From Blakeslea trispora (taxonomy: Eukaryota; Mucoromycota; Mucoromycetes; Mucorales; Choanephoraceae): a DNA stretch of 64,000 bases. Of this stretch, positions 55,386-64,000 are shown piece by piece; within the stretch, counting starts at the first letter, position 1; every line of letters starts with the position of its first letter. Position numbers and translations under genes: made by a program. The DNA lies in NCBI GenBank assembly GCA_025331445.1, contig JAIWNE010000135.1:19286-83285 (forward strand), read 5' to 3'. The notes below the pieces were generated by a model. It was not told the origin of the DNA. It searched no databases and saw nothing but the letters and a program-made list of their open reading frames with translations.

Positions 55386-57723
55386 ATGGAACCACAACGA
55401 GAAATCAAGCGAAGAATCACTCAAGCTTGTGTTTTATGTCGAAAGAAAAAGGCAGGTTTGACTTTTCTAACTTTTTTTCTCAAAACAAAAAGACTGAACG
55501 AGATAAGCATAGATCAAGTGTGACGGCGCTAAACCCGAATGTCTTCATTGCCGAGAAGCCAACTTACAATGTCAATACACTGAATACAAAAAACGAGGAC
55601 CTCATAAGGGTTATGTTCGAATGCTTGAAGAACGACTGGTACAATTAGAACAAAAGTTAGTCAGTACAGGAGCAGAGATACCTCCACCTATCCACTCACC
55701 ATCACCACCTCTGTTGGAAGAAAACACAACAAGACCTAAAGTAGATAAAGAAGGTTTGCATCTTTTTTTTTTTTTAGAGAAAGGTATAGATACTAATTTG
55801 AAAAACAGCACTCATACGATTGACATCACAACAACCTACTCGGCTGTCAAACAAAGATCATCCACAAGACGACGATTTTCCACCTATCGAGATTGTAAAT
55901 CACCTTGTTGAACTCTTCTTTCAATATGTCAATTCAGTCTTTCCATTAGTTCATCGTGGTCGTCTAAGACAGTCGATTGAAGATGGTACTGTCTCAAAAC
56001 CCCTCCTGTGGGCACTGATGGCCATTGCAGCACGATTCTCAGATCATCCAAATATTAAGGCGGATCCACCTTATTGGGCAGGTGAAAGATTTGCTACAAA
56101 GGCCACTTTATCTATCAATGCTTTTCTTTTAGAACCTACCATTCCAAACTTACAATTTTGGGGTATTATGTCTTGTTTAGAATATGGTAGAGCATCAGGT
56201 TCAAAGTAAGTCATAAAGAGAGAGAGAGAGAAAACAAGAAGATATTCAACATCTTTACACATTAAGAGCATGGACTTATGGTGGTATTGCAGTTCGTATT
56301 TGTCAGGAATTGGGATTAAATAAGGAATCTGTACTTGTATCGCCCATCACTTTACCTGATGGTTCAATTGATTATGTTGCCATGGCATTAAGAAGACGCA
56401 TCTTTTGGAGTTGTCTTTGTATAGACAAGTAAGAAGAAAACACTGTTTGAAGAAAACGAATTCGCTAACATGCCATCTAAAGGTTTGCCAGCACAAGTAC
56501 GAATCGACCTCAAGGATTTGAATTGGGTGATTATGATGCAACATACCCTACTAGAGCAGAGAGCCTTTTATTATTAGATCCTCTTCAAAGTATCACAGTC
56601 GATAGACGCACCTTGCCACACAACAGCGATCCTCTGATGGATGTTATCCCACATTACATTGGTGTACTCGAACGATTTGGCGAGGTGGCCAAATACATGA
56701 GTCGTGCCAAGACAGACACAACCTCAGCTGTCACTTGGCCTCCTATTGGCGAATTCAGTCAGCTTGAACAGTCCATGTTGGCCTGGAAGAGCAACCTGCC
56801 TGAATCCTATCAATTCTCACTAGAACGTGTTCAGTCTTATCGTGAAAACGCAAGCCAAAACTATTTGAATTTCTGGCTCTGTGGCCATGCCATGTACTGT
56901 ACAGGTATGCTGGCCTTACATCGTGGTAGTCTAGCCTATAGCGACCTAAGTGCCACTGATCTAACACAGGATATCTATGAGCGTATTCAGCATTCGATTC
57001 GATCCTGTCAAGCACAGGTGGAGACAGCCACTCAAGTGTTTCAGTCGCTCAAGGATACATGTGGGTGCAATGTCTTGCCTTATATGGGTTACTGTGCCTA
57101 TATCTTTTCGACTGTCTTGATGACTTCTGCTTTCTCTTCAGATCCTGCTGCTTATGCTAAAAGTAGTATGGGTTTAGCCGTCTTGTTTGATTCGATCAAG
57201 GTAAGCTAAATGTAGTTTATTATGCTATGGATATTTAATAGGATACAACTAGATATTGAGTCCATATTGGCCCATGAGTGAACGTTTAGCATTGACAACA
57301 CGTGACATGTTATCAGCGCATAGTCGACTCTATGATGTACAAGAACATCAGGATGCAGCCAATCACATGTCTATCCGACCTTCAAAATCGTCCGTCTCAC
57401 AAAGCCCTGACACTTACCATGCCACTTCTCCTCATGCCTATCCATCCTCCTATATACCTAGAAACTCAAGCCATCCTACTCTTCATACATCGCCATCATC
57501 TCAACCTGTGCTACAAGGTATTAACAATCAGACTGATTTCAATAGTTGTGAATTCCTTTATGATTCAGCCTTGTTTGGTCAAATCATATTTGATTCATCT
57601 CATATCCAGCGTCCAACTCATGCTTATTATCAGCCTAATTCATCCACTGAAAATTCAATGATGAATGTCTATCCATCTTATACACCTCAAAAACCAATGA
57701 TGCCACCTAACTGGAATCCCTAA
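55386..57723 (+). CDS. Zn2Cys6 transcription factor with fungal-specific regulatory domain
   Basis: Binuclear zinc-cluster DNA-binding regulator. Exons 55386-55451, 55513-55753, 55809-56205, 56267-56428, 56483-57200 and 57253-57723 give 684 aa. The cluster is ACVLCRKKK joined to IKCDGAKPECLHCREANLQC, all six Cys present. It is followed by YTEYKKRGPHKGY and a coiled-coil MLEERLVQLEQKL. The Fungal_trans middle domain shows LVELFFQYVNSVFPLVHRGR, YGGIAVRICQELGLNKES and RRRIFWSCLCIDKFAS. A Ser/Pro/Gln tail ends it. Intron 1, inside the zinc cluster, begins AAG|GCAGGT (GC-AG); only this restores KKK-IKCDG. Targets are unknown. Confidence 0.9.
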
Positions 57724-57754
57724 ATAAATAAATAAAAAGTTCTTTTTTTTATTA

Positions 57755-58741
57755 TTATTTCAGTAAGGTTGGATGTTGATCCCAGAAATCTTGACCAATG
57801 ATATCTTCATGAATAGCTGTAGGAATCAGCTTGATACGATTGACTTCTTGTCCATCGCGAGGGGAGATGGAAGTGACTTGTGTTTTCTGTCGAATGATAG
57901 TGGAACCTTTACGATAGATTGGAAGGATGTTGTTGTAGTTGATACCATGGTTGAATAGAATCTCGTTTTTATCTTTTGAAAATGAGCCCTAAAGAAACAA
58001 TTAGATTCTGTTCAAATAAACACGGCTTGGGCTTTACTCTTAAATGCTTTTCTGCTTCTATCTCTGTCACGTTGGCTTTCTGAACAAGTGTCCAAAAGGT
58101 AGTGTTAAAGAGATTGTTGATATGGCAATCTGCTTGTCTCCAACTAAGATAGTCTCTTAACACTTGGTCATTGGGATAACAGATGGTACGAGAATCAAAA
58201 CAAGGTGGATACTGTAGTTTGTCTTGTCCGAAATAGGTTGACCAATGAAATACGAAATTCGAAGCAAACAAACTCACAATAGTAGAGCAAATCTTGCTGT
58301 CATGGCAACAAGAGATTAGACCGAGATTAGAACAAGAAGTCGTCTTTTTTTTTCTTACCTTGATCGACGAGAATAGAGGTTGGACGATTTGGAGATCACA
58401 AAACTTTGAAATGTCAATAAAATAAAAAAAAAAGAGAAACATGTCTATTGATACTACCTATATTCATCACTTTGCCCATAAGCCAACACAATATCCTTAA
58501 TGTCTTTCATGACCTCAATGGCACAACGGTTCATGAGATCGATCGATCGTCTGTCATTAGGTTTAGCGAAATTGTGTGTTTGAGAGAATCTGATAAAGCA
58601 TTTAGTTTAATTTTATTGTATCCATTATATTTTTTACCTATGAAATCCACGACCATCAATGCGTACAACTAACCATGTATTAGGCAACAGGTTATCTGCC
58701 AATTCAAAATGGCGTACATATTCATATTTAGAATTAGCCAT
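57755..58741 (-). CDS. thg1: tRNA-His guanylyltransferase
   Basis: Adds the essential G(-1) to the 5' end of tRNA-His, an identity element for histidyl-tRNA synthetase. Exons 58741-58638, 58589-58458, 58403-58359, 58296-58038 and 57988-57755 give 257 aa. Thg1 motifs: [13 protein letters not shown], the metal-binding [67 protein letters not shown] and the end [15 protein letters not shown]. The second catalytic Asp lies in QSDEYS. It runs in the same direction as the CBS gene, 88 bp downstream of its stop, and converges on the Zn2Cys6 gene at 31 bp. Confidence 0.94.
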
Positions 58742-58829
58742 TTTTTAAAATAAAATAAAATAAAAAAGAGAGAAAAAAATAGATAGAGTGTAGACTGTCT
58801 TTTTTTTTTTGCATTGATTTTATTTAATA

Positions 58830-60209
58830 TCATTTCTTGCTCTTGTACTCAATTTCTATTCCAGCAGTAGAAGCAATGGCTCGCATCACATCCGTGATTG
58901 ATACCACACCAATTGCTCTTTCTTTCTCGTCAATGACCCATACACGGTGTGATTTAGTAGCCAACAACTTGGCCACAGCAAATCCCAAGGTTGTATCTAA
59001 CCGTACATCAAACACGGGCAGTCTATCTTGTCCATCATCAATACCTTGTTGAATACGAATCATGCCAACAAATTGAAAGCAAGTCTTCCATAATAGTTGG
59101 TGATGATAGCTTTTCATAACATGCTGTTCTCCATAAAAACAATCAGTTGAGATCCAAATGTGATTTCCTATTCTTTTCCTCCTTACCTTGACATCTGTCA
59201 AACTAATATTACCCAACACAACACCCATATGTCCAAGCACAGCTACTGAAGAAATACCATGTTTACCTTTTTTTTGGAAATAGAATGTGTGGTCAGATTA
59301 AAAGAATAAAGGATATCTGCTTCACTTACTCATAAGTGCAAGAGCATCTAGTACAGGAGCATCAGCATTCACAGCAATCACATCTGAGACACCAAGTCCA
59401 AGTTGACGTAGCTTGTGTATTCTTCTTTAGTATTGCCTTCTTTCAAGCGAGAGCTTCACTTACTGTTTTGTTCATGATGGCTTCAATCTCGGGAAAATGA
59501 CGCTGATTCTCATAGAGATATTTTGCAACAACAGATTGGGACAAGATGCCTTTGATAGAACCATCGGGATTGAGTACACAAACACGATGTGCCCCATAAG
59601 CAAATTCCTCAACAGTAGACAAAAGTGTTGCCTCGGGCATGATGGAATAAAATGGATTCTTTTCAGAGAGATCTTGTAAAAATGAGATGAATGAGTTGCA
59701 ATCATACAGACAACAATCACATACCACTGGCTAATTTGACAGGTACTCGTTCACCTTCATGAGCACGGCGTACGATATCTTTTATCTCAAATGTCATGTC
59801 TTTTGAATCTTGCTTGATACTTTCCTCAGGTAGACCAGATGGAGGAGTAGGCATGTTCTGAAGCATCAACATGATATAAGCTATCACATCCCCATAATCA
59901 AACATGCCTACATAAGACTTTGGATGAACAATAGGTGTATGGCTGGTTTCTACATTGTCATAGACAGGAGCTGATGATATGTTGTTATCAATCAAGACAT
60001 TACAGGCTTCTTCAACAGGAAGGGAACCATCACTATTTAATGAAAAAAAAAAAAAGATGTGTTATCTCTATAGAAAATAACGCGCTTTTATATATATATA
60101 TATATATAGTGTACATTGTTATCACTTTTTGATCTTTGATTAAGCTTGCTGCTTTCACTAATGTCCAATCACTAGGATTTGTAGTGATACCTTCCCTATG
60201 AGCCATCAT
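58830..60209 (-). CDS. Multi-CBS-domain protein (SNF4/Sds23-like)
   Basis: Protein with several CBS motifs, the adenosine-nucleotide-sensing fold of AMPK-gamma and Sds23 proteins. Exons 60209-60115, 60032-59725, 59672-59464, 59411-59330, 59266-59187 and 59123-58830 give 355 aa. CBS-type segments: KVITIDGSLPVEEACNVLID with SSAPVYD; FYSIMPEATLLSTVEEFAYG with RVCVLNPDGSIKGILSQSVV; VIAVNADAPVLDALALMSKH with LGNISLTDVK; and DTTLGFAVAKLLATKSHRVW with GVVSITDVMRAI. Four motifs make two Bateman modules, as in AMPK gamma. The DYGDVIAYIML segment is AMPK-gamma-like. Whether it is a kinase subunit or an Sds23-type phosphatase regulator cannot be decided here. Confidence 0.85.
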
Positions 60210-62134
60210 AATTATCCTTTTTCTCTCCCCTCTTCTCTCTCTAATATTGAAAAAAGAAAGAAAGAAAGAAAAAAAATACAATAATAAATTGAAAAAAATC
60301 ATTCGAAAAAATACACCAATCAAAATGCACATAATGCAAGCTGAGATTAAACTTGTATGCGCATTTTCTTACCTAAGCTTCACTTTCTTGCATGTCAATA
60401 AAAGCTCCATCATTCTAATTGGGGTGCTTTCCCCTCCATTGGTTTGTTTGTTTGGAGCCAAGTTTGTTTAGTCAAATTAAAAGTGGGGGAAGGGAATTGA
60501 CTTTATAGATTTTCAATGTATCAAATGAATCATCCAAGCGAAGATAATGTCTGTGCGAATTGCAGATTCGGAAAAGCTTGATGCCCCTTTTAGAGAATAA
60601 TGAAGGGGCGACTTATGTTGTTTATGTTTGAGGGATTATCGTTTATATGAATAAAAAGAGGGTGTGGTTTCGATATGATTGATTGATAACACTGTCATCG
60701 TATCTTTAACCACAATTCAAGTATGACAATGGAATATTGTCTTCTCTTTTGCTGATTTTGGTAGCACAAAAATACCAGATATTGAATCAGCTAATCAAAT
60801 CTATTTCATTCTTTATAAGAATCCTCACTAAAACCGAGTAATCATTTAAAAATCTCTCTCTCTCTCAGTCACATAATAAATGTACAAAGCTTGTTTCGTC
60901 ATCATATTACCTTTTGTTCTATAGCAGAGTGATCACTAAAGATGATGCGTCTATAAAGAAGATTCCCGAGTTAGATACTGTGAGATTTGATAGAGATAAG
61001 TGATCTGGTCCTTTTGCTAACCTAATCTTTGATCATTTGACCACATCTATGGTTTCACTCAGCCAAAAAAAAAAAAATAACTGAACAATCCCCCTTCTAC
61101 AAGCATCTTTTGTTACAAAGTGAGATTGGCAGGCACAGACCTCTAGAGAATTTCCCATTCTGATTGATTTCATTCACAAGAGTTGTGTTTCATTTCATGA
61201 TTCACCCGCTTAAAGAAACCAATAAAGTCTACCGGATCATCCTCTGAAAGGGTTTTCTCTTTTTAGGAAAAACATTTGTTGGATTTCTCTCGGACTTTTT
61301 TTCTTTTGCACAATGTGAAAATCATACACATGTTTCTCAGCGTGAGATATCCGCTTTTTTTTTTTTACAAGATTAAGTTTATAAAAGTTCGATTCTTTGT
61401 TTACGTGTTTATGAAATATTCGAAAAATCACACTGTATTTATCAAATTTCTTATTTTTTTTTTTTCGACTCCTTATTTGGGAAAAGATAAATCATGCATA
61501 TCGCTTATCAATTCTCTTTTTTTTTTTTCCATTCCCTTCCCTCTTCCTTTTAGGGAAATAAAAGGAAAAGGAGAGCGGGGCAAGAGTTACACAAGGTTTT
61601 TGATTGGCCAATCTGAATGACAAGAATTACAAAATTCCCATAAAGAGAAGTAGCCATCCCCACTGTGTTTTTTTTTATCGGATTTGCCACAGACAGAGAG
61701 AGAGAGAGAGAAAAGTACGTAACTGTGTAACTTACTTTAGAGAAAGAGTGAGAAAAACACAAGCAAATGTCATAACAGATAGATCGAGAGTTAATCGTGA
61801 ACAGTGTTACCATGAATTCTCTGTTAATTTATCAAAGTGATAAGACAAAACAAGTGTTGATAAGCCAGTTGTCTCTCATAAAAAAAACGAAAAAAAAAAA
61901 AAGAAGATTAGAGTTTAAAACTTATTTCCATTTAAAGTGTTCTCACTTTCTTGTTTTTTTTTTATCAGACAGGACCTTTGCCCTTAACTCAGACTACTAT
62001 TCTCTCTTTTTCCTATCAATATTCTCTCACGACATTCATGCTGGCTGAGTTTTAAACCAAGAGGGTAGATCATTTATAAAAAGGGATGATTTACCCTACT
62101 TCTTCTTTTTTTTTATTTGCTTACTTTTCTTACT
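60210..62134. other. 1.9-kb divergent promoter region
   Basis: Between the CBS gene and the permease gene. AT-rich with GATA motifs (see separate entry), an (AG)n stretch at 61686-61702 and many T tracts. No gene seen. Confidence 0.5.
61504..61966. promoter_or_regulatory. Cluster of TGATAA(G) GATA-factor sites
   Basis: CTTATCA at 61504-61510, TGATAAG at 61838-61844 and 61858-61864, and TTATCA at about 61961-61966 lie 170-630 bp upstream of the amino-acid permease. This is the HGATAR site bound by AreA/Nit2/Gln3-type nitrogen regulators. The regulatory role is inferred from position and gene function. Confidence 0.45.
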
Positions 62135-64000
62135 ATGTCTGAAAAAAGAGAAGTTGAACACATATCAACCTTTTCTCATAAGGAGGAAACAAAAATTGAA
62201 ACATTGACAGATGAAGGCGACAGAATCACTGTCAGTTCATTAGAAAGTCAAGAACACCCTCAATTAAAGAGATCACTCAAGTCAAGACATTTGGCTGTAT
62301 GTTTTCTATATCATTTTGCTTCCATTTCACTCATCCCCTTGTCTAGATGATTTCTATTGGTGGTGTTATTGGTCAAGGTCTTTTTCTTTCTTCAGGTGGT
62401 AATTTAGCTAAAGCAGGTAAAATAAAAATTATATATAAAAAAGTTGCTTTTTTTTTTTTTTTAACTTATTCTGTCGCCCCTAAAAGGTCCTGCTGGTGCA
62501 TTGATTGCTTATGCTATTATTGGTTTTATTGTGTTTTGGGTTACGTTTGCCTTGGGTGAAATGGCCACTTATATTCCTGTAAGTTTCATCTTTTTTTTTT
62601 TTTGCTTATAAGCATTCTTCTCATCAATAAAAAACTTATAGGTCTCAGGTTCTTTTACCGTCTTTTGTCGTCGCTTTGTAGATACTTCTTTTGGTACCAC
62701 TATTGGTTATAACTATTGGGCTTGTTGGGCTATTATTGTAGCAAGTGAACTTACAGCACTACCACTTGTGATGCAATTCTGGACAACAAAGGTTCCTGAT
62801 TGGGCTTGTAAGCTATCTCTTTTTTTTTTATTTTTTCCTTGTGTAAAACTTTTTTTCGACTGACTTTTTTTTCTTTCATAGGGTCTGGTATCTGGCTTGT
62901 CATCATCTTTCTTCTCAACATGAATGGTGCTCGTAGTTATGCTGAAGCTGAGTACTGGTTCAGTGTTGTAAGTTTTCTATTTTTTTTTAAGAGACAAATC
63001 TATAGATTCTCTAATACGAACTTTTTTTGTGCTTTATAGATCAAAATCTTGGCTGTTCTTGTTTTCATCATTGTGGGTTGTATTACATCTGGTGGTTTGA
63101 TTGGGTAAGCAAATGAACAAACATATCGTTTTTCCCTTTATATTCATCACCCATTTTTTATCCTGTAGTAATACCACTCCTCATGAAGTATACGGTTTCA
63201 AATACTGGAGTAACCCTGGTGCCTTCTCAAATGGTGCTCTTGGTGTCTTGAATGCTTTCGTATTAGCCTCTTTTAGTATGCAAGGTACAGAAATTGTTGG
63301 TATCACAGCTGGTGAATGTGAGAATCCTGTGAAGGTAAAAAAAAAAAAAATTACATAGTTTACCATCATGACCTGATTTAACCTCATATTATCTTTTTTT
63401 TTTTTTTTTGTCTTTAGCAAGTGCCTCGTGCTATCAAGAACGTTTTCTGGCGTATTATTATCTTTTACTTGGGTTCAGGTATGCTCTCTTTTTTTAAGTT
63501 GATGTTTGGAAACTCATTTTTTTTTCTTTATAGTCTTTATTATGGGCATGTTGATTCCATACAATGATCCTCGTAATTTGTCAGGTTCTAGTAGTGTCAC
63601 TGTTTCTCCCTTTACCATTGTCTTTGAATTGGCCGGTTTGAACAGTGTTGCTCATATCATGAATGCTGTTATCTTGATCACTGTCCTTTCTTGCGCTAAT
63701 AGTGGCATGTACGTTAGTTCTCGTATGCTGTGTGCTTTGTCTAAAGAAGGCATTGCTCATCCCAAGCTTTGTAAGTTTTGATGTGCTATCTCGATAGAGT
63801 AAAATGATCTCTAACCTAAAATGAAAAATTAGCTCATATCTCTAGTCGTGGTGTACCCATCTATGCATTGATTTGTACGACTGCTGTTTGTTTGGTCACA
63901 TTTGCTACATCATTTATCCCTGGTAAGGCCCTCTTTATTGTCTTGACTGACCTCTCTGGTATTGCTGGTTTTGTTACTTGGGGTGGTATCTGCTTTTGCT
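62135..64000 (+). CDS. Amino-acid permease (AAP/YAT type), 3' end outside the window
   Basis: Plasma-membrane amino-acid/proton symporter of the fungal AAP family. Ten exons seen: 62135-62296, 62347-62416, 62487-62578, 62642-62807, 62882-62967, 63040-63104, 63169-63334, 63418-63478, 63534-63770 and 63833 to the window end. All phases agree. Motifs: LKSRHLAMISIGGVIGQGLF in TM1, LIAYAIIGFIVFWVTFALGE, TIGYNYWACWAIIVASELTA, SFSMQGTEIVGITAGECENP, VKQVPRAIKNVFWRIIIFYL and AHIMNAVILITVLSCANSGM with YVSSRMLCALSKEG. The N-terminus is cytosolic and polar. About 424 codons are present of a usual 550 or so, so roughly the last four helices are missing. Substrate cannot be read; the basic/general amino-acid group fits. 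Confidence 0.93.

Noticed and set aside
1..64000. CRISPR arrays, rRNA, tRNA, telomeric repeats, prophage or biosynthetic clusters
   Set aside because: No regular spaced repeats, TTAGGG arrays, conserved RNA blocks or co-functional gene cluster were seen; the window is ordinary eukaryotic nuclear DNA.

Overview
This 64-kb window comes from the nuclear genome of a filamentous fungus, almost certainly an early-diverging Mucoromycota (Mucorales-like) species. The protein content is fungal: copper-fist, Zn2Cys6, alpha-arrestin and CDF zinc transporter families, fungal Mediator and TFIIIC subunits, and App1. Introns are many and short (about 36-110 nt, mostly GTAAGT...AG). Intergenic DNA is AT-rich with homopolymer T/A tracts. 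Decayed transposon ORFs resemble families that are repeated in mucoralean genomes. I see no prokaryotic, organellar or viral genes, and no CRISPR, rRNA or tRNA.

Layout. 0-6 kb: a dead Tc1-type transposase; a six-exon Nab2/ZC3H14-type poly(A)-RNA-binding gene; a copper-fist regulator built from very short exons; and a frameshifted unknown relic. 6-19 kb: Mediator subunit 9; a Set3-type PHD-SET protein; ornithine acetyltransferase (minus strand, with a Gcn4-type site upstream); the mRNA export factor Rae1/Gle2; a single-pass membrane protein convergent with a Ser-rich protein; an alpha-arrestin; and a vacuolar CDF zinc transporter. 19-34.6 kb: a 2.8-kb gene-poor gap; a PQ-loop vacuolar transporter; an F-box protein; a graveyard of repeat-family relics including a SWIM finger; an MDR oxidoreductase; a Shg1/BOD1 protein; a MITE; a secreted GH20 hexosaminidase; and a DTW-domain tRNA-modifying enzyme. 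34.6-49 kb: succinate dehydrogenase anchor SdhD; the TFIIIC TPR subunit; a DUF3128 mitochondrial-type twin-Cys protein; a C2H2 regulator; a second MITE in a 2.6-kb gap; and a 12-exon DENN protein. 49-64 kb: an RNA-type hairpin; an unknown gene broken by an in-frame TGA; App1-like phosphatidate phosphatase; Naa30 acetyltransferase; a Zn2Cys6 regulator; Thg1 tRNA-His guanylyltransferase; a CBS-domain protein; and the 5' part of an amino-acid permease.

The genes are housekeeping loci with no common pathway. Loose themes are mRNA maturation and export (Nab2, Rae1), Pol II/III transcription and chromatin (Med9, Set3, Shg1, Tfc4), metal homeostasis (copper fist, Zrc1-like), amino-acid and nitrogen metabolism (ArgJ, PQ-loop carrier, permease) and tRNA maturation (DTW protein, Thg1, TFIIIC). 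Several genes are tightly packed: 10 bp between the hexosaminidase and DTW stops, 31 bp between the Zn2Cys6 and Thg1 stops, and 131 bp between the divergent DTW and SdhD starts.

The least expected items are the copper-fist gene hidden in micro-exons, two TA-flanked MITEs with related inverted ends, three GC-AG introns, the 19-bp hairpin whose only two non-Watson-Crick pairs are G-U in a plus-strand RNA, and the TGA-interrupted gene. I found no convincing new multi-gene system. All exon borders were worked out by hand from splice signals, reading-frame continuity and family motifs.
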